Positions 23,139 through 37,900 of a stretch of DNA of 42,023 nucleotides are shown in pieces. Made by a program: the position numbers and the translations under genes. The DNA lies in the NCBI GenBank assembly GCA_041574955.1, contig JBFGNS010000016.1, positions 1 to 42,023 on the forward strand. The letters are read 5' to 3'. The DNA comes from CALZJC01 sp041574955. Its GTDB lineage: Bacteria > Acidobacteriota > Thermoanaerobaculia > Multivoradales > JAHEKO01. Under the pieces are notes generated by a model. The model did not search any database and was not told the origin of the DNA. It saw nothing but the letters and a program-made list of their open reading frames with translations. Numbering within the stretch: the first letter of the stretch is position 1; every line of letters begins with the position of its first letter.

Positions 23139-25282
23139 CAACCGGTGGCGGCGGTGGGGGCGGTGCGGCGGCGGTGCTCGGCGAGCAGGGCGTCGAAGTC
23201 GTCGGCCGGCATCGGGCGGCCCAGCAGATAGCCCTGCACCAGGTCGCACCCCTCGCGCTCGAGAAACGCCAGCTGCTCCGGCTGCTCCACCCCCTCGCCC
23301 ACCACCTGGAGGTTGAGGCTCCTGGCCATCGAGATCACCGCCCGGACGATGCCCCGGTTCTCGCTGTCGGGCAGTCCGGCCATGAACGAGCGGTCGATCT
23401 TCAGCCGGTCTACGCCGAACCGCGTCAGGTAGTTGAGCGAGGAGTAACCGACGCCGAAGTCGTCGATCGCCAGCTTCATGCCGGCGGCACGCAGCCTGGC
23501 CAGCGTGCCCACCGCCGCGTCGAGGTCGCGCATCAGGAGGCTCTCGGTGAGCTCGAGCTCGAGCCGGCCCGGCTCGAGGCCCGCATCGTCCAGCGCCTGC
23601 TTCACGGTGGCCACCAGGTTGCCGGCCTCGAACTGCCGCGCCGACAGGTTGACCGCCACCCTCAGCGGCAGGCCGGCGCGGGCCCAGCCCGCCGCCGCGG
23701 CGCACGCCTGGCGCACTACCCACTCGCCGAGCGGCAGGATCAGGCCGACCTCCTCGGCGAGCGGGATGAAGCGGTGGGGGCGCAGCAGGCCGCGCTCAGG
23801 GTGGTGCCAGCGCACCAGCGCCTCGGCGGCCACCAGCTTGCCGCTCGCGGTCTCGAGCAGCGGTTGGAACCAGAGGTCGAACTCGCCTCGCTCGAGAGCT
23901 CGACGCAGCGCCGCCTCGAGCTGCAGCCGCTCGAACGCCGCGGCGTTCATCGACGAGTCGAAGTAGCGGTAGCAGTTGCCGCCTTGCGCCTTGGCGTGGT
24001 GCTTGGCGGTGGAGGCGCGCTGGATGAGGTCCTCGACCTCCTCGCCGTCGCCGGGAAAGACTGCGATGCCGGTGCTGGCGGTCAGGAAGACCGGGTCGGG
24101 CTCGCCTTCGAACGGCTGCGCCAGGCAGTCGCCGATGCGTCGTGCGACGGCCGCCGCGTCCTGCGGCCGGGCCAACTCGGTGAGCAGCACCACGAACTCG
24201 TCGCCGCCGAGGCAGGCGACGAAGTCGAGCTGGCTGAGGGCGCCGGCCGCCGGCCGGCTCAACACGTCGGAGGAGCGTAGGGTGCTCAGAACCCGCTCGG
24301 CTGTGGCACGCAACACGCTCTCGCGCACGGTGTGACCGAGGGTGTCATTGACCCGGTTGAGCTGGTCGAGATCGACCGACAACAGCGCCATCGAGCGGCC
24401 GTAGCGGCGGGCGCTGATGCGCGCCTGCTCGAACCGCTCGACGAAAGAGCGTCGGTTGGGCAGCCCCGTGAGCTCGTCGAAGTAGCTCAGCATGCGAATC
24501 TTCTCGGCCGCCTGCTTGCGCTGTGTGACGTCCTGGACCGCGGCCGTCACGCACACCACCGCGCCGCTGTCGTCGCGGCGCACCTCGGACTCCTGGCGCA
24601 CCCAGCGTTCGCCGCCCTCGCGGAGCTTCAGCCGGTACTCGAAGCTGCCGGGGTCCTCGCCGTCGAGCGCGGCACGCAGCGAGCGGGTCACCGCCGGGCG
24701 CTGATCGAAATCGATCAGCTCGAGCAGCTCGTCGAGCGTCTGGGGCAGCTGGTCGTCGTCGAGGCCCAGCACTCCCGCCAGGCGCGCCGGACAGCGCATC
24801 TGGCCGTCCGGGTAGAGCTCCCAGTAGGCCAGCCGGGCGATGCGCTGGGCGTCGGCGAGCCGCGCCCGGCTCAGCCGCAGCTCCTCGGCGTCGCTCGAGG
24901 CTCGCAGCATGTACTCGACCCGCTGGCCGAGGATCAGCCAGTTGATCGGCTTGTTGACGAAGTCGGTGGCGCCGGCCTTGTAGGCGAGACGGATCGACTC
25001 CAGGTCGTCGAGCCCGGTCATCATGAGGATCGGTATGTGGCGACCCCACTCGGCGCGACGCAGGCGCCGGCAGGTCTCGAAGCCGTCGAGCCCGGGCATC
25101 TTGACGTCCAGCAGGACGATCCGCGGCTGGAGCTCACGGCAGGCGGCGAGGGCGGCCTCGCCGTCCTCGGCCTCGGCCACGTCGAAGCCGGCCTTGCGCA
25201 GCGACTCGCGCGCCAGCAGCCGCATCACCGGCTCGTCGTCGACCACCAGCACCCGGCGGGGCGGCGCCGCGTCGGCGCCCAT
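23138..25282 (-). CDS. response regulator with PAS, GGDEF and EAL domains (c-di-GMP turnover)
   Basis: 714 residues, cytoplasmic. The receiver domain spans 10-125, with acidic pocket DDE (15-17), phosphoacceptor D59 (LLDVKMPG) and Lys at 111. A PAS domain follows (about 145-255), then GGDEF (about 265-440) with an intact signature at 359-363, and EAL (about 450-705) with E487-A488-L489, ELTES, DDFGVGYSSL, LKIDRSF and VGEGVE all present. Both synthesis and breakdown of c-di-GMP are therefore possible. The I-site-like RSSD (337-340) is separated from GGDEF by about 18 residues instead of the usual five. The start lies 2 nt after the stop of the hybrid kinase gene, so it is probably the cognate output of that phosphorelay. 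An ATG at 25282 begins directly at the receiver fold. Confidence 0.93.
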   Translation of the reverse strand: MGADAAPPRRVLVVDDEPVMRLLARESLRKAGFDVAEAEDGEAALAACRELQPRIVLLDVKMPGLDGFETCRRLRRAEWGRHIPILMMTGLDDLESIRLAYKAGATDFVNKPINWLILGQRVEYMLRASSDAEELRLSRARLADAQRIARLAYWELYPDGQMRCPARLAGVLGLDDDQLPQTLDELLELIDFDQRPAVTRSLRAALDGEDPGSFEYRLKLREGGERWVRQESEVRRDDSGAVVCVTAAVQDVTQRKQAAEKIRMLSYFDELTGLPNRRSFVERFEQARISARRYGRSMALLSVDLDQLNRVNDTLGHTVRESVLRATAERVLSTLRSSDVLSRPAAGALSQLDFVACLGGDEFVVLLTELARPQDAAAVARRIGDCLAQPFEGEPDPVFLTASTGIAVFPGDGEEVEDLIQRASTAKHHAKAQGGNCYRYFDSSMNAAAFERLQLEAALRRALERGEFDLWFQPLLETASGKLVAAEALVRWHHPERGLLRPHRFIPLAEEVGLILPLGEWVVRQACAAAAGWARAGLPLRVAVNLSARQFEAGNLVATVKQALDDAGLEPGRLELELTESLLMRDLDAAVGTLARLRAAGMKLAIDDFGVGYSSLNYLTRFGVDRLKIDRSFMAGLPDSENRGIVRAVISMARSLNLQVVGEGVEQPEQLAFLEREGCDLVQGYLLGRPMPADDFDALLAEHRRRTAPTAATG

Positions 25283-25284
25283 GC

Positions 25285-29883
<4,599 letters not shown>

Positions 29884-30192
29884 CGCGCGGCTGGCCTTTG
29901 TAGGCGTGAGGGGCACGGCTCCATGGTTTTCGACCTGCATCGAACACGCCGTATACGAGCAAGCTCTGTACCAGCGCGGAGCCCGGCGGCAGATCGGCGC
30001 GATACGACCGAATAGCCTGGAAACAAAGGGTTTTTGACGCGTCCGAAAGAGGTTGCAGTGCCCATTCGGAGCGCCGCGGGCAAGAAACGGACGGCCGCCG
30101 GTGACAAAAAACGGTGCCCCACCACAAATGCTCCTCCATCCGGAGGCGGGCAGCCGCGGCTCCGAGGCCGCTCTTCGCAGCGGCCTGCCTGT

Positions 30193-31932
30193 CTACTCCT
30201 GGGCCACCCAGTGGTTGATGCCGACCCGCTCGGTCAGGCCGTCGTTCCAGGCAAACCCGTCGTTCCAGGCGAACCCGTCGTTCCAGGCAAAGCCATCGTT
30301 CCAGGCAAAGCCATCGTTCCAGGCAAAGCCGTCGTTCCAGGCGAAGCCGTCGTTCCAAGCAAAGCCGTCGTTCCAGGCAAAGCCGTCGTTCCAGGCGAAG
30401 CCGTCCGGGCTCTGGAACCGGCCGTCCCAGTCGTACTCGTCGCCCATCTCGAGCAGGTAGAACTCGCCGTCGTCGTGCTGGCGAACGCGGCCGGCGTAGT
30501 GCTGGGCGCCCGCCAGGTCGGCGTGGACGTCCAGACCACGGTTGGCGCAGCCGGTGGCATCGGACTGCAGAGCCGACAGCACGTCCAGCATGCCGGCACC
30601 CTGCTGCAGGATGCTGTAGGTCAGCTCGCCAGACCCGTTCACGGCCGCCCGGGCGGTCGCCATCAACCTGCACTTGACCTCGTCCGGCGTCAACCAGGGG
30701 CTTTGCTGGAGCATCAAGGTGGCGACCCCGGAGACCACGGCGGCAGCCTGCGAGGTACCCGACATGACGAAGTAGGAGCCACCGTCGTGAAACTCGGGGT
30801 GCTCCTCGGCTATCTGAGAGAAGCTGGGCATCAGCGCCAGCATGTGGCCACCGGGTGCCACGAGGTCGGGCTTGACGAAGCCCTCGATCGTGGGGCCGGC
30901 CGCCGAGAAGGTGGCCAGCCGGTCGTCGCCGCGGTCGCCGGCCGTGTAGTTATCGGTCATCGCCCCGATCGTGACGACGTAGGGCACGTTCCCCGGCACC
31001 CCCACGGTCATCGGCCCCGGACCTTCGTTGCCGGCGGATACAACGACGGTGAGCCCTGCCGCCCAGGCCTTCATCACCGCCTGGTTCAACGGGTCGTCCC
31101 AGTAATGGGATCGCGGCTGGGCGCTGAACGACAGGTTGAGGACGCGCGTGCCGTGGGCCTCCATGTTGGCCACAACGTAGTCGAGCCCGCGAATGACGTC
31201 GGCGTAGGTACCCTGACCGTGGGCGTCGAACGCCTTGACCGACACCAGGCCGGCGTCCGGCGCCAGGCCGTTGAAGCTGCCATCGCCGCACACCGCGCTG
31301 TTGACCGCGATCGCGGTGACGTGGCTGCCGTGACCGCTGTGGTCGTTCCAGGTGTTGTCCATCTCCCGGTTCAGGATTGCGTCGTATTCCGCCACCAGCC
31401 GGTCCTTGGACCTCGAGTCGTGGTAGTGGGAGGTATCCCAGCCCATGCCGCTGTCCACCACCGCCACCGTGATCCCGTACCCCGTCAGTCCGGAGGCGTG
31501 AGCCTGATCCGCTCCGACCAGGCTGGCGTAGTCGGCGCAGGGGATGTTGCGCCCCTGGGTGTAGTTGCCCCGGTCGTTCTTCTTGGTCTTCGTCGAGTCG
31601 CCATCGGCCGCTCGGCCTCCCCGGGCGCTCACCTCGACGGCGGCGTTGTCCCAGAGGCGGGGACCGTGTGGGAGCGCTGCCAGCGCTCGACGCTGCGCGG
31701 TGTCGAGAGAAGCGGCGACGGCGTCGATGATCGGCAGCTCGTGGGTCACTTGGCCACCCACGGCGCGTACCGCCCGGCCGGCTTCGGCCGAGGTCACCGC
31801 CTGGACGATGACCGATTCGGTTTCCGGCTCGGGGCCCGGGCCGGGGAGGTGGTGGGCCGTCAAGGCCAGCAGCAGGCCCCCTGTGACGATACCGACGACG
31901 GTCTGGACGCTCCCTCTCATGCCGATCCTCAC
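30193..31932 (-). CDS. secreted subtilisin-like protease with C-terminal WNDGFA repeats
   Basis: 579 residues, S8 family. A signal peptide or anchor (about 8-26) and an N-terminal propeptide-like region (about 38-100) precede the catalytic domain, with D160 (VVDSGMGW), H201 (SGHGSHVTA), oxyanion N302 (SAGNEG) and S391 (SGTSQAAA). All the triad is intact. After about 100 residues of linker with a few Cys, residues 511-564 are nine tandem copies of GFAWND, followed by a 15-residue tail. The function of such hexapeptide tails is unknown to me; they may form a stacked beta structure for surface retention or partner binding. The stop codon is about 310 nt upstream of the propeller kinase start, same strand. 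A paralogue with related repeats lies at 37901-39595, also before a propeller sensor. Confidence 0.94.
   Translation of the reverse strand: MRIGMRGSVQTVVGIVTGGLLLALTAHHLPGPGPEPETESVIVQAVTSAEAGRAVRAVGGQVTHELPIIDAVAASLDTAQRRALAALPHGPRLWDNAAVEVSARGGRAADGDSTKTKKNDRGNYTQGRNIPCADYASLVGADQAHASGLTGYGITVAVVDSGMGWDTSHYHDSRSKDRLVAEYDAILNREMDNTWNDHSGHGSHVTAIAVNSAVCGDGSFNGLAPDAGLVSVKAFDAHGQGTYADVIRGLDYVVANMEAHGTRVLNLSFSAQPRSHYWDDPLNQAVMKAWAAGLTVVVSAGNEGPGPMTVGVPGNVPYVVTIGAMTDNYTAGDRGDDRLATFSAAGPTIEGFVKPDLVAPGGHMLALMPSFSQIAEEHPEFHDGGSYFVMSGTSQAAAVVSGVATLMLQQSPWLTPDEVKCRLMATARAAVNGSGELTYSILQQGAGMLDVLSALQSDATGCANRGLDVHADLAGAQHYAGRVRQHDDGEFYLLEMGDEYDWDGRFQSPDGFAWNDGFAWNDGFAWNDGFAWNDGFAWNDGFAWNDGFAWNDGFAWNDGFAWNDGLTERVGINHWVAQE
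30241..30402 (-). repeat. nine tandem 18-bp units encoding GFAWND
   Basis: Nine in-frame 18-bp repeats, nearly identical at the DNA level, differ only at a few silent positions (for example Ala gcg/gcc/ttt alternatives in the cgttccaggc core). This near identity suggests recent expansion or ongoing homogenisation. No single-base slip breaks the frame. Confidence 0.95.
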
Positions 31933-32253
31933 TTTCTTTCTCCGCTAAAAAATGGCGCGCCGCTCGGGCGCTGACGCGAGGAAGGAGCAATGCAGATACC
32001 ATCGGGAATCGCGTATTTGTCGACCTCTGTATGGTGCACGGTTGCAGGGAGAGGCGGTGGGGGGCGCCTGAGTAGGGCGGTGACTTCCGGCTGGCAGGCC
32101 GGTTTTTTGGCGCGAATTGTCAGACTGGCCTACGACTGTCTCTCCGGGAAGAAGTCCAGGTGATGTGCAACCGCTCACTGTGCGGAGGCTGCAGAAACTG
32201 AGAGAGTGGGCGGCGTGTTAGACTCGTTGGGCACTTTCGAGGAGGGCTCGAAC
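31933..32253. other. 321-nt intergenic region between divergent genes
   Basis: It holds the promoter region of the protease at 31932 (minus) and of the small secreted protein at 32254 (plus). It contains a plus-strand terminator-like hairpin (32087-32108). A purine-rich ribosome-site-like tract (gtgagg) precedes the protease ATG. No clear -35/-10 pair stands out; the region is less GC-rich than its surroundings. Confidence 0.5.
32087..32108 (+). terminator. plus-strand terminator-like hairpin upstream of the secreted protein gene
   Basis: The stem ccggc / gccgg with a 6-nt loop (32087-32102) is followed by six T residues. No plus-strand gene precedes it within several kilobases, so it would stop antisense transcripts arising over the protease gene, or end a small unknown RNA. 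Confidence 0.55.
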
Positions 32254-32772
32254 ATGTACCGGATGCGCATCGGCCTCACTCTGCTCGTCGCGGTCGCGCT
32301 GCTGACGGCGCTGCCCGCCGGCGCCGAGCTCTACACCGTCAAGCTGAAGAACGGCACCAGCTTCGACACGCTCTACCAGCCCAAGCTGGCCTCGGAGGCG
32401 GGCGACAAGGTGCTTATCGCCACCGACATGGGCAACTGGATCTCGCTGCCGATGAGCGCCATCGACGAGGTGGTGGCGAACATCGAGGCGCGCGGCGGCG
32501 CCCGGCTGATCAACACCACGACGATCATGATCGGCGAAGCGCCCAACGACGCGGCAGCGCCCGACGAGACCGAGCAGGAGATGGACCCCACCACGCGCCT
32601 GCTCAGGTACTTCGAGAGCCAGCGCCAGCCCGAGGCGCAGCCGTTCACGGTGCAGCAGTTCGCCGAGCCCAACTCGATGGGCGGCATTCCGCTGGGCTTC
32701 ACCAACACCACCACGCCGCCGATGGCGCCGCAGGTGGTCGAGCCGCCGGTGGCCGGCCAGCCGCCGTTCTAG
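32254..32772 (+). CDS. secreted hypothetical protein
   Basis: 172 residues with ATG at 32254 and ribosome site gaggaggg. The signal peptide covers residues 1-24 (IGLTLLVAVALLTALPAGA). The mature part has a short N-terminal beta-rich segment (LYTVKLKNGTSFDTLYQP) that resembles SH3-like or Sm-like small barrels, then a Pro/Gln/Thr-rich C-terminal half with QFAEPNSMGGIPLGFTNTTTPP and no cysteines. An upstream in-frame ATG at 32206 would add 16 residues before the signal peptide and is not preferred. I do not recognise the family. It lies just before the cobalamin riboswitch, but is unlikely to be related to it. Confidence 0.75.
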   Translation: MYRMRIGLTLLVAVALLTALPAGAELYTVKLKNGTSFDTLYQPKLASEAGDKVLIATDMGNWISLPMSAIDEVVANIEARGGARLINTTTIMIGEAPNDAAAPDETEQEMDPTTRLLRYFESQRQPEAQPFTVQQFAEPNSMGGIPLGFTNTTTPPMAPQVVEPPVAGQPPF

Positions 32773-32833
32773 ACCGATCCAGCATCCGCGGTCCGCGCTC
32801 TCGCGCGCCGCGTCTTTGACAACCCAGACGTCG

Positions 32834-33030
32834 CGGTGACCGCCGCCGCCTGCCGGCGGCGAGCGGTCAAGAGGGAAGCCGGTGCAAGGCCGGCGCGGCC
32901 CCCGCCACTGTTACCGGGTACGAAACCGGAAGAGCCACTGCACGAGTCGGATCGCCCGACTTCGGGAAGGTCGAGCGTGCGGGAAGGCCCGGGAGTAGGA
33001 CGATCCGGAAGCCAGGAGACCTGCCGCGCG
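32834..33030 (+). promoter_or_regulatory. cobalamin riboswitch
   Basis: The conserved core is clear: gagggaagccggtgcaag at 32870-32887, the ggcgcggcccccgccactgt segment to 32911, a gccactg box (32954-32960), a gggaaggcc (32990s) and the B12 box agccaggagacctgcc at 33010-33025. It lies 150 nt upstream of btuB in the sense orientation. It would reduce btuBFDC expression when adenosylcobalamin is abundant. Boundaries are approximate. Confidence 0.95.
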
Positions 33031-33098
33031 TCGAACGCCCGGCCGGGCGCTAGAGCGCCGGCCGTTCCCCCGGGGGATGGGGAGGGCCGGTCCGACGG

Positions 33099-33126
33099 AC
33101 GCCCCACCTCCCGAGCGGTGGGGCGT
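33099..33126 (+). terminator. hairpin in the btuB leader, possible riboswitch expression platform
   Basis: A perfect 9-bp stem (acgccccac / gtggggcgt) with a 10-nt loop lies between riboswitch and btuB, but no run of T follows, only ttcgtgt. A second strong hairpin lies at 33041-33063. One may be an anti-terminator or a ribosome-site sequestering helix; the btuB ribosome site (aatagga) is at 33165-33171. Confidence 0.5.
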
Positions 33127-33179
33127 TCGTGTATCCAGGCCCGCCGGCGACTCCGGCGGCCGCTAATAGGAGCTTCATC

Positions 33180-34979
33180 GTGCGCAAAGCCGCCGTACTG
33201 CTCGGGATCCTCGGGGGCGCGGTCCCGCAAGTAGCAGACGCAGTACCCCCCGTGGTCCAGGACGAGCTCGTCGTTACCGCCTCATTGGCCGAGGAAGAGC
33301 GCGACGAGCTGCCGGTGTCGGTCGAGGTGATCGACGCCGCCGAGATCGAGGCTCGCCAGGCCACCACGGTAGCCGAGCTGGTGGCCACCGTCGCCGGCGC
33401 CGCCGTGGTGCGGTCGGGCTCGCCCGGCCAGAGCACTTCGCTGTTCCTGCGCGGCTCGGAATCGGACCACACGCTGGTGCTGTGGAACGGCATCGAGCTC
33501 AACGACCCGTACTTTGGCGGGTTCAACTGGGCGTTCCTGCCGACCGACGGCGTGGAGCGGGTGGAGGTGGTGCGCGGGCCGTTCAGCGCGCTCTACGGCA
33601 GCGACGCGCTGGGTGGCGTGGTGCAAGTGCTGACCGGCGAGCACGACGGCGGCACCTTGCGGCTCGAGGCGGGCGGCGACGGCTACCGCCGTGCCGGGCT
33701 GGCCGCCGGCACCACGCTCGGCGATCTGCGGATCGACGTCGCGGCCAGCCTGCGGCAGGGCGACGGTGGTTTCGCCAACGACTTCTACGACGGCCACGAT
33801 CTGGTGGCGCGCGCGCGCTGGCAGCTGGGCGGCGAGCGCGCCATCGGGCTGGTGGCGCGCATCAACGACTCCGACGTCGGCATCCCGTTCGCCGGTCTCG
33901 AGCCGTCGCTGCGGCGACGGCTGGGTTGGCGCGAGCGCGAGCTGGCGGTGCCGTTCGAGGCCTCGGCCGGCGGCTGGCAGATCGACGCCCGGCTGTCACA
34001 GGTGGCGACCGACAGCCGTTTCCGCGATCCAGACGACGCCTTCGGTTTCACCGCCAACGACACCAGCTCCGAGGCGCTGCGGCTGCGCGCCGTCGCCGCC
34101 CGGCGCGGCGAGCGCTACTGGCTGGCCGTCGGCAGCGAGGTCGAGCGCCAGCAGGTCGACGACCGGTCGAGCTTCGGGGTCAACCTGGCGGGCGCCGAGC
34201 AGCGCACCTGGGCGGCGTTCGGCGAGCTGTTCTGGCGCGCCGGTCCGCTGCGGGTGGATCTCGGGCTGCGCCACGACGACAACGACGTCTTCGGCGGCGA
34301 GACCACCCCCAAGCTGGGGGTGGCGCTCGAGCTGGCGCGCGGCTGGCGGCTTCACGCCGCCTGGGGGCGCGGCTTCCGCGCGCCGTCGGTGGGCGAGCTG
34401 TTCTTCCCGTTCACCGGCAACCCGGCGCTCCAGCCGGAGACCAGCGACAGCCGCGAGCTGGGGCTCGTCTGGCGGCGGGGCGGCTGGCGCGCCGCGCTGA
34501 CCGGCTTCGACAACCGGCTGGACAACCTGATCGACTTCGACTTCGCCACCTTCACCAACGTCAACGTCGGCCGCGCCCGGAGCCGCGGCGTCGAGGCCAC
34601 CGTCGCCTGGCAGAGCGAGCGGTTCGCGCTGCGCGCCGCCGGCACGCTGCTCGACGCCGAGGATCTCGACACCGGCCTCGACCTGCTGCGCCGGCCGCGG
34701 CGGAGCGCCAGCCTGGTGGCAACAGCGCGGCCCGGCGACTGGACGGTGAGCCTCACCGCGGTCTACGCCGGCGAGCGCGACGACGTCGATCCGGTGAGCT
34801 TCGGCCGCGCGCTCAACCCGAGCTACCTGCGCGCCGACCTGGCGGCCCGGTGGCGGCTGAGCGAGCGCTGGGCGCCGTACGCCCGGGTCGAGAACCTGGC
34901 CGACCGCGACTACGCGGAGGCGCTCGGCTTCCCGGCGCCGGGCCGCACCGTGGTGGGCGGGCTGGCGGTCTCGTTTTGA
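33180..34979 (+). CDS. btuB: BtuB-like TonB-dependent cobalamin receptor
   Basis: 599 residues, outer-membrane barrel. GTG start at 33180 after a ribosome site (aggagc). Signal peptide covers about residues 1-21; a TonB box is visible as QDELVVTAS. The plug (about 35-150) contains the GPFSALYGSDALGGVVQV segment. The barrel ends in GGLAVSF with the terminal Phe required for assembly. Length is close to E. coli BtuB. It is headed by a cobalamin riboswitch and followed by btuF-, btuD- and btuC-like genes with overlapping ends, so cobalamin or a related corrinoid is a firm substrate prediction. The annotation of 33129 as start would include about 17 residues without a signal. Confidence 0.93.
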   Translation: MRKAAVLLGILGGAVPQVADAVPPVVQDELVVTASLAEEERDELPVSVEVIDAAEIEARQATTVAELVATVAGAAVVRSGSPGQSTSLFLRGSESDHTLVLWNGIELNDPYFGGFNWAFLPTDGVERVEVVRGPFSALYGSDALGGVVQVLTGEHDGGTLRLEAGGDGYRRAGLAAGTTLGDLRIDVAASLRQGDGGFANDFYDGHDLVARARWQLGGERAIGLVARINDSDVGIPFAGLEPSLRRRLGWRERELAVPFEASAGGWQIDARLSQVATDSRFRDPDDAFGFTANDTSSEALRLRAVAARRGERYWLAVGSEVERQQVDDRSSFGVNLAGAEQRTWAAFGELFWRAGPLRVDLGLRHDDNDVFGGETTPKLGVALELARGWRLHAAWGRGFRAPSVGELFFPFTGNPALQPETSDSRELGLVWRRGGWRAALTGFDNRLDNLIDFDFATFTNVNVGRARSRGVEATVAWQSERFALRAAGTLLDAEDLDTGLDLLRRPRRSASLVATARPGDWTVSLTAVYAGERDDVDPVSFGRALNPSYLRADLAARWRLSERWAPYARVENLADRDYAEALGFPAPGRTVVGGLAVSF

Positions 34980-35852
34980 TCCGTCGCCGGGCGGCGCCGG
35001 CCGTCGTGGCGCCGCTCGTCGCGCTGCTGGCGGCGGCCTGCGGCGGTCCGGGCGCGGACCCGGTGCCGGCGCCAGGGCGCGTCATCACGCTCGCGCCGAG
35101 CATCACCGAAACCGCTTTCGCCCTCGGGTTGGGTGACAGCGTGGTGGGCGTCGACGACTACAGCCGCTGGCCGCCGGCGGCGCGCGAGCTGCCGCGGCTC
35201 GGCGGGCTGCTCGATCCGAGGCTCGAAGCGATCGTCGCGCTCGAGCCCGAGCTGGCGGTCGTCCTGCCCAGCCAGCGCGGCCTCGGCCAGCGTCTCGCCG
35301 CGCTCGGCATCGAGGTGCTCGAGGTGCCGAGCGACACGCTGGCCGACATCGGCCGGGCCGCGATCCTCATGGCCGAGCGCTGCGGGGTCGCCGAGCGCGG
35401 GCGACGGCTGGCGGCCGAGATCGAGCGCGCCCTGGCGCCGGCGCCGCTCGCCGGCGCGCCGCCGACCGCGCTGGTGGTCGGTCGCCAGCCAGGCCGCATG
35501 GGATCGGTGCTGGTGGCGGCCCCCGGCACCTACCTCGACGAGCTACTCGGCCGGCTGGGCGCCGCCAACGTGTTCGCCGACGCCGCCACGCCGTACCCGC
35601 AGGTCGGTCTCGAGGCGTTCCTCGAGCGGCGGCCACGGGCGGTGGTCGAGCTGCACGGCGAGCCGCAGGCGGCCGACGTCGAGCGCCGGCTGCGTCACGA
35701 CTGGCTGACGGCGCCGGGGCTGGAGCTGAGTGAGCCGTGTGTCGCGGTGGTCGACGGTCTCGAGGTGCTGGTGCCCGGACCGCGGCTGCCCGAGGTCTAC
35801 GCCCGGCTACGGAGCGCGCTGGTGGCCTGCGCCGGTGAGGGTGCGCCGGTTG

Positions 35853-35860
<8 letters not shown>
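34976..35860 (+). CDS. btuF: BtuF-like periplasmic cobalamin-binding lipoprotein
   Basis: 294 residues. TTG start at 34976, overlapping the btuB stop as TTGA. A lipobox LAAAC (Cys near residue 22) points to a lipoprotein tethered in the periplasm. The fold is the class III solute-binding type: RVITLAPSITETAFALGLGDSVVGV near the start, then two lobes joined by a helix. The conserved aspartate/tyrosine segment DDYSRWPP and the loop VLPSQRGLG fit the corrinoid and siderophore binders. TTG is an unusual start but is the only one giving both a signal sequence and tight spacing. Confidence 0.85.
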
Positions 35861-36628
<768 letters not shown>

Positions 36629-36632
<4 letters not shown>

Positions 36633-37597
36633 GCAGCGCCCGGGCGCTGGTGATCGTGGCCGTCGCCTGGCTGGCGGTGGTGGTGGTGGCGCCGTTTCTC
36701 GGCAGCCAGCCGGTGGCGCTCGGCGATCTGGTGGCGGGCGACGGCACCGCCACGACGATCCTGCTCCAGCTCCGCCTGCCCCGCGTGCTGCTGGCGGCGG
36801 TGGCGGGCGGGGTGCTGGCAGTCTCCGGGCTGGCCTTCCAGACGCTGTTCCGCAACCCGCTGGCCGAGCCGTACACCCTGGGGGTGGCGGGCGGCGCGGC
36901 GCTGGGCGCGGTGCTGGCGCTCCAGTTGGCGCCCGGCGCCGGTTTCGTGGCGGTGGCCGGCGCCGCCTTCGCCGGTGCCCTGGCGGTGGCGGCGCTGATC
37001 CTGGCGCTGGCCTCGAGCCGCCCGGGCTACGAGGCCGGCACCCTGCTGCTGGCGGGCATCGCGGTGTCGCTGTCCTGCTCGGCGCTGATCCTGTTCGTCC
37101 AGTACCTGGCCGACTTCACCCGCACCTTCCAGATGGTGCGCTGGATGATGGGCGGGCTGGCGGTGGTGGGCTACGGCGAGCTCGCCTGGGTGGCGCCGTG
37201 GGCGGCGGTGGCGCTCGCGGTGCTGCTGGCCCAGCGCTGGGAGCTCGATCAGCTGCTGACCGGCGAGGAGCTGGCGGCGAGCCGCGGCGTGGACCTGGTC
37301 CGGCTCCGCCTGGCGGTGCTGGGCGCCACCTCGCTGGCGGTGGGCGCGCTGGTGGCGGTCACCGGCCCGATCGGCTTCGTGGGGCTGATCGTGCCCCACA
37401 TCCTGAGGCGCTGGGTCGGCCACGGCCACCTGCACCTCCTGCCCGCCTGCCTGCTCGGCGGCGGCGCCTTCCTGGTGCTGTGCGATCTGGCGGCGCGCAC
37501 GGTCATGGCGCCGGCCGAGCTGCCGGTCGGGGTGCTGACAGCTTTATTGGGTGGGCCTTTCTTCCTCTGGCTGCTGGTGCTCCGGCGGCGGGCCTAG
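36629..37597 (+). CDS. btuC: BtuC-like FecCD-family permease
   Basis: 322 residues, about ten membrane helices, FecCD family. Signature segments: RLPRVLLAAVAGGVLAVSGLAFQTLFRNPLAEP near the N-terminus (quoted here as its opening RLPRVLLAAVAGG), and GPIGFVGLIVPHILRRW in the second half, which contacts the ATPase. Coupled to btuD by ATGA at 36629. It completes a btuB-F-D-C operon. No corrinoid salvage genes (cobU, cobS, btuR) are present in the window. Confidence 0.92.
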
Positions 37598-37900
37598 CGC
37601 GCCGCAGCGCGGGGTGGGCAGAAAAAAGCGGCGGCCGAACTCGGCGCCTCGACCGAGAATTCAGTTGCGCTGCGGCCGCTGCGGAGTGTGGTCGTGGCGA
37701 AACCGCTGCAGCCCGAGGCCTGACGGGAGCGGCCGGCCACCACTCGAAAACCCCTTAACCACGGGCGTTTCTCACGCTCTGGGAGACGGTGCCGCGCGGG
37801 GCCTGGCAGGCGCGAAGTATGCGCCGCCTTCGATGGCAGCGGCTTTGCGCAGCAGTCGGCAAGGCGAGGAATCTCGGAGACGAGGCTGGAGGTGCTAGGG
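37598..37900. other. intergenic region after btuC and before the second protease
   Basis: 303 nt. It includes an imperfect hairpin at 37622-37680 and then a stretch leading to the protease ATG at 37901 with ribosome site ggagg at 37888-37892. No frame looks coding. I see no clear promoter. Confidence 0.5.
37622..37680 (-). terminator. terminator-like hairpin after btuC (T-run on the minus strand)
   Basis: The outer arms agcggc (37627-37632) / gccgct (37675-37680) enclose ctcgg (37640-37644) / ccgag (37653-37657). A run of six A at 37622-37627 gives a T-run on the minus strand. On the plus strand there is a hairpin without T-run behind it. It probably serves as the end of the btu operon, or terminates antisense transcription. 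Confidence 0.45.

Noticed and set aside
30241..30402. Tandem 18-bp repeats considered as a CRISPR-like array
   Set aside because: The units are contiguous without spacers and lie in frame inside the protease gene.
30034..31974. 646-codon plus-strand frame with repeats (VVPGKA)
   Set aside because: Antisense shadow of the first subtilase and its 18-bp array.
31990..32163. 57-codon plus-strand frame with good ribosome site (ggaaggag)
   Set aside because: Its codons lack the G/C third-position bias of real genes here and it runs through a terminator-like hairpin. A leader peptide cannot be fully excluded.
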